A DNA stretch of 64,000 nt, taken from assembly GCA_036346405.1 (NCBI GenBank), contig CM070546.1:94176955-94240954 (forward strand), written 5' to 3'. The stretch comes from Phyllostachys edulis. Taxonomy: Eukaryota > Streptophyta > Magnoliopsida > Poales > Poaceae. Shown here one piece after another: positions 21,650-35,700 of this stretch; the stretch's first letter is position 1; the number at the start of each line of letters is the position of its first letter. The position numbers and the translations under genes were made by a program. The notes beneath the pieces were generated by a model. That model searched no databases, was not told where the DNA came from, and was given only the letters and a program-made list of their open reading frames with translations.

Positions 21650-24600
21650 AGTCAGGCGGACTAACTATTGCATTAATGCAATAGAAGTAACAGAACAATA
21701 TGGAAGGCCAAAGACATCGCCCAAATGTTTTAGTTTAATTTACGAGGAATTAAATTGCTCCAAGCACTTTTCCCCCACGATAGACCAAGCTCTGCCTTCT
21801 CTTTGATCTTTGCGAGTAGGTCCACGTGAATGGATGACCTATTTTGGAAAATTCGCGGCATTCCTACCAAATCTTTCAGGTGGTTAGAATGACCATTGTC
21901 ACCGTTACCCTTCTTGGGTTCAGTGCGGAACTATTTGTTTGAGACCACCAGTTGCCAATGTTGTGACTGACAGTCTAGTGTGCTGGTCTGAGTGGTGCGC
22001 ATCCGAGCTAGTCAGCCATTGAGTTCCACAGTCTGCGGGTGTATCGACAGCGGATGAAAAGATGCATGGCCAATTCAGGCGCTTGTGTACAGAGTGGGCA
22101 TATGCCTTAGTTTGGCTAGCCCCTCGTTATGTCTGAAGTCCAAAGGCGGTTCTGAATGGTCAGCCAGGTGCACAATTTGTATTTTGGGGGAACTGAGGTT
22201 TTCTAGATTGATTTTTTGAATTTCGTTACTGTTGAACCAAGGAACTACATCCCGTAAGCTGATTTTGTCGTGTAGTTGCCTTGCGGGGTGAGCTTCAAGG
22301 TGATCTCATCCGCAACGATGGGGTTCAAAGTTATTTGGTTTAATCTCCCCCATAGACCCAAGAATTGTTGGACCAGCTGAGCTGTTATTTCCCCTAGAGT
22401 GTTGATGTCCTAAATCCAGTGGCTATCCTAAAGCGCATCGTGGACTATACTGTTTTTCCTTCTGGACAAAAAGTAGATTGTCGGGGCCAGGTCTCTCGGG
22501 GTTGCACCCTCTAGCCACTAAGAGGTCCATAAGTTGGCCCTATTTCCATCGCCCAAGGTGATTTTAGTAGTTGCCACGAAAATACATCGGTCGGCCTCAT
22601 CACACGGAATCTCCATTCCGAACCAAGGTTTATTGTGAGCCTTCTATTCTTCCCATAGCCATCGGAGCCTTAAGGCCCTTGCGAATGGATCAAGGCTCAA
22701 AATGCTGAGTCCACCCAGGTCGGTTGAATGGTAGACTTTTGCCTAGCTGACTTTGCATTTCCCACTTGTTAACGCATCCTTGCCTCCCCAGAGGAAACAT
22801 TGTCTGGAGCAGTCTAGACCATGAAGGATGGATTTTGGGACTTTAAGGGCCGTGAGGTAGTAGATCAAGATCGAAGTCAGCACCGATTTGACCAAGGTCA
22901 TCTAGCTAGCTGTCGTGAGGAGTCTGGCTTGCCGACCGGCCAGTTTGCGGCCCACTTTATCTAGGATCGTCTGGAAGTGAACTTTTCGTAGTCTTTTGTA
23001 GCTTAGAGGCAAGCCCAGGTATTTGATGGGGAAATACGATCTTATTGCAGGGAAATCATGGAGGACCACTTGTAGATCAATTTGGTCACAGCTTATAGGT
23101 ACCACTATGCTCTTGTGAAAATTGGTGTGGAGTCCCGAGACATTTCCAAAACTTTGAAGAATTTGGGTCGTTGCTGTATGGTCCTTATCTGTTGAGGAGA
23201 TGTAGATGACTGCATCGTCGGCATACAGGGAAGTACTTAGCCTATCAAAATGGCCGCATTGGCGTTCCAAGTGACCTAGGTCCATTGCCCTCTGGAATAG
23301 GCGTTGGCGCGGGTCAATCGCCAGAATGAAGAGGAAAGGGGATACCAGGTCTCCTTGCCGCAAACCCCTGCGTGGGCGATGGTGCCACCAGGGATGCTGT
23401 TTAGGAGAACTCTGTAGGTTGCCATCGAGAGGAGGGCCACTATCTAGTCTCTCCATCTGGGGAAGGCCTAGTTGTTGGAGTCGGTCTAGGAGGTAATCCC
23501 AGCGAACCATGTCGAAAGCTTTTGCTATGTCCAACTTGAGAAGGAGCGTCGGGGTTTTTGACCTATGGACCGTGTTGTGAGGTTTTTGATGTACAAGAAA
23601 TTATCGTGGATGCTTCTAGTCTTGACAAAAGCACTCTGGTTTAATGACTCTAAGCTGTTTAAGTGCGGTGCCAATCTCAGGGTGAGCATCTTGGAGACCC
23701 ATTTCCCCACTCCATGAATGAATTTGATTGGTATGTAGTTTGTAGCTCTATCTGCTCCGTTTTTCTTCGGAATAAGCGCAATACTTGTTGTGTTGAGGAG
23801 GTGGAGGTTTGTCGTACGCAGGCTGTGGAAGCTCTGGAAAACTACCAGGATATTAGCTTTAATGATGGTCCAGTAGGACTAAAAAAAATTATCGTGAATC
23901 CGTCCGGTCCTGGTGCCTTGTCCCCTGGCATCTTTGCTTTGAGAAAGGTTCCTCTAGCATGTTAAGGTTGAGCGGGGTGGAGTTTAAGGCCTCCCAAATC
24001 AGGTCCACAGATCTTGCATTCGATGAGGCCATCAAGCTCTGAAAGTGATGTTCGATCACCTCTTGCTTCTCCTGGTGAGAAATAGCCCATCCCTACTCGG
24101 TATGTTGTCTTTGGATGTGATTTTTGCGGCGCCTAGCATTGACTTTTAGGTTGAAAAACTTTGTGTTGGCGTCCCTCTCTCTGATGTTAATGATGCAGGA
24201 GTTATGTCTTTTTCTAGAGTGCTCATTCACTGCAAGGCCCATGACTCTTCTTTTAAGGCTGGCTCTGAGCTCGCGTTTGTGAGGTGAGAACTATCTAGTT
24301 TGTTAAGCCATGTCAAAACGCAGGATCAGTTTCATGGCCACGAGGAGTTGAAGTTTGTTTTGAGACAAAAGGGTTTTGCTCATTGCCCTGAGCCTCAAGG
24401 CCGTGGTGGCGAGCTTGCAGTTGGGACGATGGAAGGGTTCTGTGTGGTGGTTGGCGTTTTTCCAGGCATTTTCGATAGTGTCCGTGAAGTCCGGCATCCT
24501 GGTCCAGAAGTTTTCGAATCGGAAAGATCTAGGGCTACATGGCCCACTACTGCTAGAGAGTAGCAGGGGGAAGTGGTTGGAAAGCGAAGTGGATAGTGCG

Positions 24601-24715
24601 TGCAGGATGTGACTTTCAAAGCATATATCCTATGCCTTATTGCAGAACACTCTATCTAGTCTGACGAGTGTTGGGTTTTCTTGCTCGTTGCTGAAGGATC
24701 TAGACCTGCCATTAT
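21650..24715 (-). mobile_element. LINE (L1-type) retrotransposon, 5'-truncated and mutated
   Basis: Read on the minus strand, the element starts at about 24715 inside the C-terminal end of the endonuclease domain (LDRVFCNKAW; SNHFPLLLS). The linker follows, then reverse transcriptase: an N-terminal part at 23525-23710 (NQSAFVKTRSIHDNF) and the main block at 22902-23534 with DIAKAFDMVRWDYL, RGLRQGDLVSPFLF and the catalytic SLYADDAVIY. Near 22050-22100 comes the zf-RVT zinc finger (GICPLCTQAPELAMH). It ends near 21650 with a short A-run. The frame is broken by stops and shifts between these blocks, and the 5' half (ORF1 and most of the endonuclease) is missing, as is normal for truncated LINE insertions. 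Confidence 0.85.
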
Positions 24716-24716
24716 G

Positions 24717-27060
24717 TGTTAATGGAGTTTTGGTGATCAATGATAAATCTAATTGTGATAGTAACACTTTTATTGATATACATATTGTGTAGTCTTATTT
24801 GGATATAAAGGTGAAAATCATGAAGGCATGCAAGTAATTGATGACAAATCTAATTCATTGGATAAACAAAAAAAATCTAAACAGGTAACACGACAAGAAT
24901 GAGTTCACGACTCAGCAAGTACAACGGAATATTACGAACGGTACTGAATAAGAACATAACAATCACAAAATATAATACAAATGTAGAACGGATGAGTAAT
25001 ATCATTATATAACGGGATAGAATTCGAATGTGGAATGGAGGAATAAGAACATAACATCACACTAAAGAATATGAAGGTATAATGGCAAAAAATATATGAA
25101 TGAATGAAATGCATGAACTCCACTTCTGCTTATACCGGTATAGCCAGTGACACACCCGTCGGTGTTCACTTAGGCCCGTATTTAACAAAATACAGGGATC
25201 CAAGGCCCATATGAAGAACGTTTCATACGGGGATCCAAATCTGCCCACATTGGAATGGTGGGTCTTACGTGTCTATACTGGAATTGATGGGTCTTTACTT
25301 TTCCACTCCCGTGAATGAAACATGAACAATGAATGAATGGAATGAATTATGAATAATGAAAGACATCATCTCATTAAACATGGATTAACGAACGTGAAAT
25401 GAACATAAAGCATTGAATCTACTCATGGATCATAGAAATAACAGCATGAACAACAAGCACTCAACATTCACCAACAATAAGAATCACAAGGTACTTGCCC
25501 ATGTTGGAATGACGGGGCTTTACTACCCACTTCCGTGGTGAACATGAAAGAAGGAACGAATGAATATACTAAATGTAAACATATTATCGAAGAATCATGG
25601 TATATCAATTATGAAGGGAAGCAAGAAATACTAATATTACCCATTTGCATGTTCAACAATCAAATGGAACAAACAACAAACAAGACAATTCAATTGTACT
25701 TGCCTCAACCATGAGATGGAAGACAACGATGGAAAGCTCTAGCCCCGGGGTTCACCACCACCTGGCAGCCGTAAAACAATATACTAAGTACACTAACCAA
25801 CAGTGTACAACATAGCAATTGAACAAAATGAGAAATAGCGTCCCTACCCGCAACCCGAACATTTAATCAATACACTCTCAAATTCCCAAATCTGGCCAAA
25901 CAGACAGCAGTTATGGAAAAATTCATAACTTTTGACTCAAAACTCCAAAGACCATGAATCCAATTTTCCTAGAACCTACACAAGGCTAGCTACAACTTCT
26001 CAGGTGACTGAAAGATCAAACTAGTTCATCTAAGCCTTTGTTTTTAATCCCAAAGACCAATCTGTCACCACCGGTACTATTAACTTGTGAATTTCATAAT
26101 TTTTGTTTGGCTCAACCAAACACATTGTTCTAATTCTCTCTGGAAACTAAAGGAAACCAGATATCTCAATAAAATTATATCAAATATTTTCTCTATGCAA
26201 CAAAGGTTGCAAACGGTCAAGTAAACCTCCTCTATCCACAACAGAGAGACAGATTACAGCCTTCGCTTCTAAAATTCATATCTTTTGATCTAGAAATCAA
26301 AAAATTATGAAATTTAACTTTCTAGAATCATAATGAAAATACCTACAAATCTCACGGAGACCTACTGACCCAATTAGGCCGTCTCTAGGATCAAACTTAC
26401 AGATCTATGTTCACTGTACAAGTCTTGAGACTGATTTAGCACCCAGTCTTGCGAAATTCATAACTAAATTATCGTTTATCCAAAAATTATGATTTAAGAC
26501 TTTCTTAAAAGCTAAAGAAATTCCTCATCTATCTTCAGGAGACCCTAACTTCTTAATCCGCATGGAACTAATTCAACCTGACGAATTAACCGAACTACAG
26601 AACACCGATCTAGATCAGCGGGATAACAATCTGACTATCGGTGACAATTCACACATGAAAGAATTACAATAATTAATGGAGAATATGAATATACCTATGA
26701 AATTCCCCTGTGAGATCAACCACTTCTTCTAGCCTTCATCCCTTTCCTCCTTTCTTCCTCTTCTTCTCCTTCCCTTTAATCTCTTGACAGCAGCAGGAAG
26801 GAGGCGCAAGGGAGGGCAAAGGAGGCAGAGGCACAATGGGGAGAGAAAGGGGTGCTATAGTGGCAGGCTACATTACGTGCTACAGTAGCATGTCTGTTCC
26901 CCTCCGCTTGGATGGTTGCCCTAATTGTCCAAGGTGCTGTGGGCTTTCGGCCCACAGCCCAGGTTCTCTGAAAAACCCCCCGAAACTTTGGTTTAAACCA
27001 CTCTCTAAAACAATTCGCATCCGTAAAGTTTTCTCCACTTTAAATTTTTGGGATATTACA
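24717..27060 (-). repeat. LTR-like block, minus orientation
   Basis: On the minus strand the block begins TGTAATATCCCAAAAATTT at 27060, the usual start of large gypsy-type LTRs in this window (compare 33473). It has no coding potential. A possible end in CA lies at 24717, where the flanks TTATG (24712-24716) and TGATG (27061-27065) differ at one base. The first 170 bp on the left look unlike the other LTR ends, so the block may be composite. Confidence 0.45.
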
Positions 27061-30000
27061 TGATGTCCATAACCGGGGACATGGCTATTTGAATAGATTT
27101 AGTTCTCTGCAGAGTTGTACAGCTTTACCCACACGATATCAATATCTCATAATGTCGGCCACTGCACTCTTCCTTAAGAGTGTGACTAAGATACCATAAC
27201 GAGGCTGTTACAATGTCATGAGCCAACATCAAACCACCCGAGGATCCGAACCATAGTAGGCTATCGTACGCACTAGAACCACGGTTCACCTCATTGTGTA
27301 AGTAAGTCCCTTGCGCAGTTTCACGGCAAACGCAAAAAGACCCTTAAGGGCAACTAAGGCGAAACTTAACATGCCCCCACTAGATTGACAAGAGAGTCAT
27401 TAGACCTAAACAACAACAATTGTCAATCTAATTGTGTTTTGATAGCTAACACACAACAAATTATTAAGCCAAGCCTTCTCTATTATCTCAGCGTGTGGTT
27501 GTACGTAAGACTTGGTTCATCACACCACAGACCGGTCCTCAAATACCCAGACGGGGCTACGCAAATCCGGGACCACCCCTTCATCACCCTATCACCCGTC
27601 CAAGTCCAACACACAACAACAACCCATCAACAAGTTCATAATATTCAGATACGAAGATCTAGACATTTTCCTCAAATTCAACATAATCAAATCCATATAA
27701 TCCTTAAATTTCATTAAGATTCGATTCGATCCATCGGCCGATGGACTAGCTCCATCAACTGTTATCGACTACAACTACTAGCACGACTTAGCATCATTCT
27801 ACAAATTAGCAAACAAACCCATATAACATATAGCCTTAATCATTCGAGGTAAAAAGGGTAATCAAGATTTAAAGGAGGGTCAATGTAGCAAGTAGCAAAT
27901 TAACTACTTCTACCCATGAACATACTTTTCAAAATAGCATGCAAGTGAGAGATTAAAAACCATACAAAACATTTTAAAATCAATAGGAGCAATATGATCA
28001 GGAGGAGGATGCTCGCACCTTTGCTGTACCACTTGTTCAATCTCAGTTTACACTCATGAATACGGTCGTATCGTCGAGAAATCTATCGAAAGAACGATAT
28101 TGCAATTGACACCAAATAAGCTGAAAATTCAAAATACTCAAAAATGGATGAAATTATACAATAGGTAGATTATGATTTTATATGAATTTAGGTGAAAGAT
28201 TCATTCCATTTGGATTTAGTATGTGAAAGTTATAGCAGTTTGAAATTCAGGTTTCTGAAAAATCCAATTTAATTAGAATCGGTTACTGTTCATCCTAATT
28301 TAATTATTAGGCAAAATTTTGTAGAATAGTAGTGGGAAAAAGGATTACATAGATAAATAGCGAATAATATTACTATACCAAAAATAACTTGCTTCATATC
28401 ATTTGGAGTTCATATGAATTAGTTATACATTTTAAAGTTATCATCCTTTTCTATTGTAAAAATAATAGAGTTAAGGATCATTCTACAAAACTATATTCTC
28501 TCGCTACAGAGACATGTTTGAAACCTATTTTAAAATAAAGTTTATTAAAAATGAAAAATTAACACAACTGGTTTCCCTCGGTTTGGAGTTAAAATGAATT
28601 AGTTATGTATTTTAGAAGTTATTCATATTTTTCAATGTGCAAATAATTTACTTTCGGATTTTATAATTCATTCATTACTTTTTTTACCGAGGGGAATCTT
28701 GCCATCGTCACTGACGGGTGGGACCGGGGTCAAGGGTTTGACCCAATCAACATTGACTCGGTCTCGGCTATTGCATGCTAAAGGCGTATTCAAGTGAAAA
28801 TGTCTTCTATTCATGAACATGTCAATTCATTCTAAGCATGCTAAGAATATGCTTTGCATTAAGCAAATACGTACACTCTATTCTACACATCCACTTAACT
28901 GGCAGTTCGGGCCCACATGTCATTCACTCTAGGTTTTAAATAGATTCTTAAACACATTTAATCCTTGGTGGGTCCTACATGTCATACAGCCATTACAAAA
29001 ACTTGATTAGTGCTAATGACCGTTCATTACCTAAATTCTGCCGACGATTAACCGGAGCTCCCACACATGAGCGGCTTGGCCGTGTAGGGTGATTCGACGT
29101 AGTAGCGAGTCTCCAGGCTCAGGGTTGCTTGGATCCGGTGCTTAAGGAAGTCGCGAATCCACTGGTGGCGACGCGGGGCCCGATAGTCGCTGGTGTCGCG
29201 CGTATGGAGGCCGGAGGCGAAGACGACGGGGCGGCTTTCGTGGACTGGCTGCTATGGACGTTGAGGAGACTCGGGGAGGTGCGCGCCGTGGTCGTCTAGC
29301 CACCAGGAACACGAAGTCGAGCTCGCTGAAGGCGGAGCAGCACTATAGCGGCCGGGACAAAGACGGGGGCGGCGCGGCCATGGAGCTCCACGGCGACGGC
29401 TCAAATGACACTGCCTGGGGCATCAAGGAGCGACCAGTGAGGATGTATAGGCTGCATGCAAGCTTACAGGACATTGGAAGGGACTCGGGACCTACCGGAT
29501 GACGGGGAATTTCTGCGCGGTGGAGCTTCGACCGGAGGTGGAGAAGACAGCCAAAATCGAGCTCCCGGCTGCATCAAAGTGGAATTAAAAGATATGGTGA
29601 GTTCAGCGTGATGGTGCGATCGTGAGGGACAAGGTGAGAGGACCCGAGACTCACTAGAGCACAAAATGGCGCAGGGAAGCTCCACGAAGCGCGCATTGGT
29701 GACGAAGAAGACACGTCCGTGTCTCGGGTGCTACACAAGAAACCATAGGCTCAAGAAGGGAAAAATGGGTGTGGTGAGGAAAACAAAGAAGGTCGGAGAG
29801 GTCGCGAGTGAAGCTTACCGAGAGGAGGCGGAGCTAGAGCCTCCTTCTCGTCCTTGGCTGTGAAGAGAAGTGAACTCAGAGAGAGGCCTAGAGGGAGTTT
29901 TGTGCGAGCGCAAGGACGGAGAAGAGGCGGCGTTAAGTGGAGATGCTCACGGGTTGGTCGCAGAGGGCGGTGCGGTCACGGAGGTGATGAAGGTCTTGAG

Positions 30001-30446
30001 CGGCGATGGCAGCGTGGAGCTCGGCTCTGAGCTTTCTGTGGCTATTGGACAAGACAACTGCATGGGTGGGGCCCTGGTCAGTGACTCAAGTCTTGACGGA
30101 GTGGTCTGGCGAATAGGGTTGGGTCGGACCACACGGTGCGAGTCTGACTCGGGTCCGGGTCGGTTTCGCCTGAACCACACGATCTTGAATGGATGGCTTA
30201 GATCAAGTGGGCGGATCGGACTGCCGATCAGTCTGCTCATGTGGGCCACACAATTTGGATCGGACGGTCGCGCACGAGTTGGTCGGGTCAGAGTTAAACA
30301 ACGCTAGGCTCAAGTCGGAGGAACAGTGATAGGTCCGAACGGCTAAAGGGTTTGACCAAAATTGATTTCAATAGATTCTAGTTTGACCGAGGCTTTAAAG
30401 ATAGAAATAAAATTCTAAAAATTCTGAAATAAATCAAGGGTGTTAC
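27061..30446 (-). repeat. Gypsy-type LTR-like block, minus orientation
   Basis: The left part (27061-27400) is the reverse complement of the 'acctctgcagagtgt...' and '...ggtatcttagtcacactc' type text found in plus orientation at 31140-31260 and 36440-36520. The GC-rich part at 29030-30300 resembles the G/C-rich half of such LTRs, with open frames at 29254-29502 and 29870-30307 that show no domain. It starts at the right with GTAACACCC-type text at 30446. No protein domain was recognised. Confidence 0.5.
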
Positions 30447-31984
30447 TGTGATGCCCTAGTACCCATATAAAATTTAAAAACCCACTATTCATGATTTAAT
30501 TTGTATATTTTAAATTCAAACTTAGAATAGGTTATTGATTTGAGTTTGAATTTTCGTGGGTTGAAATGAGTTCCAAAAATTTTGGAAAAAAAATAATATT
30601 AATTCATGATAATTATTATAGTATTTGAATAAATTATTTCCAGAAGATGAACAAGAGTTTTTTTTTGTTCTTGTTTTCTTTTGGAGCTTAAATTTAAAGT
30701 GTATGTTTTAACTTTGTTTGAGATTTTCCAAGTGCAATATATAATGTAAATGATTCAAATTGTTATGCATGCTGATAAAATGCATACTAATTCTCATTAA
30801 TTAACTTGGGGATGTTACAAACCACATGTGCCGGTATGGGACGGCCTTAGCTAATTAAGTCATCGAAAACTAGCCTTGCATGTTGGTAGGACGTAGTACT
30901 GTGAGCATGTTGGATTGCTCGAAGGGACTCCTTTCACCGAGGCATTGGGATCAAAGCCTTCCAACACAATAGTTAATGCCTCACTTTGATGGGGGTTACC
31001 CGAGATTGAAGTGAGGGTTTTCATTGCTGAGTTAGTGCAAGGCTAGGACTAGGTGATGTAAAGGCTTTGTTACGTGCTCTAGACTGCTTACTAAAAGATC
31101 GTGAGCGGTGGTATCGACGGATGCCAGATAAACTAGAGAATTCGTATACTGTGGATAAAGTTATACACCTCTGCAGAGTGTAAATCTATTTAAGTAGTTG
31201 TGCTCATGATCATGAGTGTGCTTAGTGCAGTCTTAATGGGTATAGTCTCTATTTTCACAAAAACAGTTTTGTTGGAAAAGTTGGGATGGATATTTTTTTT
31301 ATTATATTTGAATTGAGTGACATGTCTATGGCTAAAAATAAGGTGTTGGTCGTAGCTAAGGAGGGTTGTGATTTGTTATTTATCATGTTGCCTAGTTGTT
31401 AATTCTTTATCTATTTAACTGCTCTTTAAACTTCTGTTGCAAAAAATACTATGTATTGATATTGCAAATAAAATTTGCTTAATGTTGAAAACAACTTGTA
31501 GCATAGAGCCTGCTCCCTTGTTAGCCATGCATATATATTTATAAATTTTGCGATACACTACAAGTCTTGCTGAGTACGCAATGTACTTAATCTTGCTTAA
31601 ATTGTTGTTCATAGGATGTGGATGACCACATGTCGGCCGACGCCTTCTTCGATCCTGGTACTGGCGGTATGGGGATGGGTCTTTCCAGGGTTTACTCCTT
31701 GTCGGTTGCCTAACGGTTTAGATGGGCATGCCGCTGGGCTTTTGCTTTTAATCTACTAAATTTTCGCTGCTACTTCTGATACTTGTCTTTTAATTTGGCC
31801 AGTCGACCCATGTATTCTAAACTATGTAATCGCTTAAGTTTATGTACTATATTTGTTTTATGTTGTATGTTATTGTGTATGGGTATGTATGTCAATGTTC
31901 TGGATGTGTGTATTAGCTACTGATCATTGGACTAGTACAGTACACACACAAGGATTTCGGGTATTCAACACCCAGGGTCCGACA
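30447..31984 (+). repeat. LTR-like block, 1.5 kb, plus orientation
   Basis: It opens TGTGATGCCCTAGTACCC and closes with the phrase GGGTCCGACA. The last 60 bp (ACTAGTACAGTACACACA...GGGTCCGACA) match the end of the 37181 element (ACTAGTGCAGTATACACA...GGGTCCCGACA). It has TG...CA ends but no matching 5-bp flanks (GTTAC, TAAAA). It is probably a deleted solo LTR of the gypsy type. Confidence 0.5.
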
Positions 31985-32770
31985 TAAAACATCCAGTTTT
32001 GCAGTTGTAAGTTGAAACTTATACTTTCGTAAGAGTTCAAGGGGGTCAAATAGACTTATTCCAAAAAAAACATTGTTAAAGACGTGCTGCTAGTAAATTA
32101 AGAAATTATGAATCTAGAGGAGTCATTAAATGAGGTGTTGACATCTTGTCATGATTAAGTTCATTGAAACAGCTTGCTTGCATTGATCGATCAAATCACA
32201 GAGTATTCTAGCTAAATGCTTAGAACCATGTAACTGCATCTCAACATGTTACCATGTCTTAAGAAACGTACTAGTTTATATATTATGTAATGTTAGTACG
32301 TACTAGGTGTAAAACGAGTCCTTGATTAAGATCAAGGTCAATTGTTTGCTCACTTTTCGAATGCAAGCATGCAACTCTTGGAAGCTCAATATAGCTCTCC
32401 TAAAAAAAAACAAAGAGAAACATCTTACTTGCAAGCTAGTCCAAAATAACCATGTGAGGCTTTCTTTCCCCTATTGTTTCTTAAAGTTGAAGCCACAGTA
32501 TTCCAATATGTAAGTTTATATATAAGTTTATGTTTCGATCTATCCTCTGTTCTAACTTTGGTTCGTTTTAGTACTTTTGTTAAAACATCTAGTTGTATGC
32601 TTGCTATTGTGCTTTTGTCTTCTGATAATACTATGTATCTTTGTACTAGTTATCATGCATCTCAGCTTCTGCATTTAGCTATCTTTATCTATTTCTTCTT
32701 ATTCTTAGTTCCACGAAATTTCCTTTTCAAAACTATTCCTTGAATTGTAAAAAAAAAAAAACTTCCCACT
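31985..32770. other. Unassigned AT-rich stretch
   Basis: I see no gene, element terminus or tandem repeat. Short frames at 32322-32743 have no recognisable content. Confidence 0.5.
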
Positions 32771-35700
32771 TGTTAAGCACGCTAGTGGAAACAAAAATGA
32801 AATGTCCACGTTTTGAAGGTACATATGTCACCACACCCGCTCACCTGGTTTCAATTCTTGTTTGGATAGGAAGGGATTATACCTAATCTCTTCAGATGAG
32901 CAGAGACATTGGTTTTAATTGATAGTGAAAGTGAGGATGCAAATCACAATGCCTTGGTTGATCTATTCCATTGATATTTATAGATTACAAACAGGAGAAT
33001 TCGTGTTTGATACAACGAGAGATCAATGTAAATAAGGAATCAACCGTTTGTACTATTCCCAGTCAGCGTGTCCTGTTCCTTGTCCGATACAGCAAAGAAC
33101 TCTTCTCTAACACTCCCTCGCAGTCTGAACTATGTGTGCTACTTGGAGCGAGAACATTCAGGCTGAACTGAAAGTCGACGAATAGCTGAGATGGAAGTCC
33201 TTTGGTGAAAATGTCGACGTACTCAGATGAGGACAGCACGTGAAGCACTCAAATGTCGCCAAGAGCAACCTTCTCACGTACAAAATGTATATGAATCTCA
33301 ATATGTTTGGTGTGACGATGTTGCATAGGATTGGCCGAAGGGTAAACCACGCTGATGTTGTCACAATATACCACTGTAGCTAATTTTATTGGCATAGAGA
33401 GCTCCTGTAACAATTGCCGAATCGAACACGACTCAACAACAACATTAACCATGGCATGATACTCTACCTCTGTGTAACATCCCAAAATTTGGCTTTTCAA
33501 AAATCTTTTGAGTAGTTTAGGTCCCTGGAAAATTTCACTCATTTTATTTGACTTAATGAAGCTTAAATGGGACTTTCTGAAATTAAAACAATTTAATTTG
33601 ATTAAATTAAATTAAACGTTAATTAAATCAAAACCAGTGCTATTTGGATTCCTTGTGTTCCAAGGATTTTTTTTGTATTTTTTCGAGTTTGATTGCTATT
33701 TATTTTGAGCTCATTTGGATTTTCAGCTTTTCTTCAATTCCTAAACCAATTCTAATTTCGAAAATCAAATTAAAATATGCTTTCTCCTGTGGGCCGATAT
33801 TCTTTTCTTCCGGCCCAGTTTTCTTTCCTTGCGCCAAAGCCAGCTTCCTTTCCCTGTTTCCTTTCTTTTCTTCCTCTGTTAGGTGGACCCGCAGGCCTGT
33901 TCATCTTCCTCCCGTTCTTTGCACAGAGTCCTAAAGCCGAACGAAGCAACCACCGTAACCAACTCCAACACTCCCATTCCTGGCACTATAAAAGCCGAAC
34001 CTACCGTGTCAAAATGATGACCTCGCTCTCTTCCAAACCCCCGCGTCGGTTTTGCGAGAATCGATCTCATTTTGTTGCAATCAACAAAGAAGGCATGTGC
34101 CACCGAAGGTTTTCTCCGTCGTGTTCCGCCACCATATGATGTCCTCCGTCTGAGCCGTCTGCACCATTGAGTTCACCTCGACGCGTTCTATGTCAAGCTT
34201 CTGTCGCCGTCGCCCAAAGATCCCCTAGTCACCATTGACCTTATCGAGCCACGACGCTAAAACGCTTTCTTCGTGTTCCCACTTCTTCTGTGAGTTTCTC
34301 CAAAATCCGTTTGCGTCATCATGTGTCCCTCATTCTAATCTATCTTTTCCATCCCTTAATTTCAAGTTTCATCCATCGTGCGCCGAGAACCAAGATTTCT
34401 CTCTCCTTTATGGCCGCTTTCCTTCTGCGGTCAAATACATCACCACTGTTGAGCTCCCACCTTCATCTTCACCACTGTTGGGTTCGCGTCGTCATGTTCT
34501 ACGCCATGCTCCCCTTTCTTTTCCTGAAACATCGCCGGAAGTGCCGCACCACCATGCAAGCCGCCGCCACTGCCGCATTTTCCCACACCGCGAATGATTG
34601 CCATTGTTCCTCGCCGCTACGACCGCGTCATAATCTTCGCATCTTCGTCTATATTCCATTTTGCCCATTTTTCGGAGCCGCCTCGCCGCCATGCGCCAGA
34701 ACTACCGGCAGCTCCTCTGTTCTCTATCTGTTGTCTCCTCCGTTGTCGTTTCTGTTCTCTGTTTATTTTCTCTAGTTTGTTCTCTATCTGTTGCTCTGAT
34801 GTGTGGGTCCCAAGTATAAATGTCTCTCAGTTCACTCTCTACCACATCCCTACCACCTCACCATTTGCATGACTTGTTAGCTTAGTCATTGCTCACACGG
34901 CAGACCTGGCTCTTCTCCATCCTTCTCTATTTGTGATGACCGGGTCCCACTTGTCATCCAACCAATCCAATCTATACATCCAACTCTCCCTCACTTCTAT
35001 GTGGACCCCATTTATCAGTCAAATCTTGGTCAGCCCTAGTCCATGAGATTGGTCCACTGTGGACTAGCATATCTCTGTGGACCTGGTCCATATACTAGTG
35101 CCCACATGTAACCCCTAATCCTATTTTTTGGAATTATTATAATTCTTGAAAATTCATAAATATCAGTAGGTCTCACATGTCATACACTCAGCCATTTTCC
35201 AATATTCCAGAAATAGAATATTCTAAGAATATTAAGTAGACCCCACTTGTCAGTTTCTCTCTTCCTTTTCCTTTTTTAGCATTTTTCTTTCCGATCAAAC
35301 TTTCAAGAGCTCATTCTTCCTCATACGAACTCCGATTGAACCCATTCAAGTTTCTAAATTCATATAAATTCAATATCTACCTTACAGTACCATTTAATTT
35401 CAATTTAGAGTTCATTTGATTTATCTTTTTGAATTTGGTTTCTTTTGCGTGTTCTCTCTCGTTAGACGTTGAAGTTCTGGAATCGTCCGAAGAAGCTGAA
35501 GGTCAAGGAAGTAGAAGATTAAGATAAAATAAGAACATCATTGCTATAGCAAGTCAAGTTGTACCTTTGACCATGTTGAACCCAGTTTTCCAAAATTACC
35601 TTGATTTAAATTATTACATTTTACTTTAAGTATTTATTTAAATGTTCTGGGATTAGTTATACACCCATTTGATTATATCCACCTTACCTATTGTATTAAC

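Noticed and set aside
21610..24724. Inverted 8-mers TAACACAT and ATGTGTTA at the two LINE edges
   Set aside because: LINE insertions give direct, not inverted, duplications; an 8-base match is plausibly chance.
29254..30307. Open plus-strand frames resembling a GC-rich exon
   Set aside because: Embedded in minus-orientation LTR-like sequence; no domain and no splice-supported structure.
30447..31984. Solo LTR with intact target duplication
   Set aside because: TG...CA ends are present, but the 5-bp flanks (GTTAC and TAAAA) do not match, so only an LTR-like block is reported.
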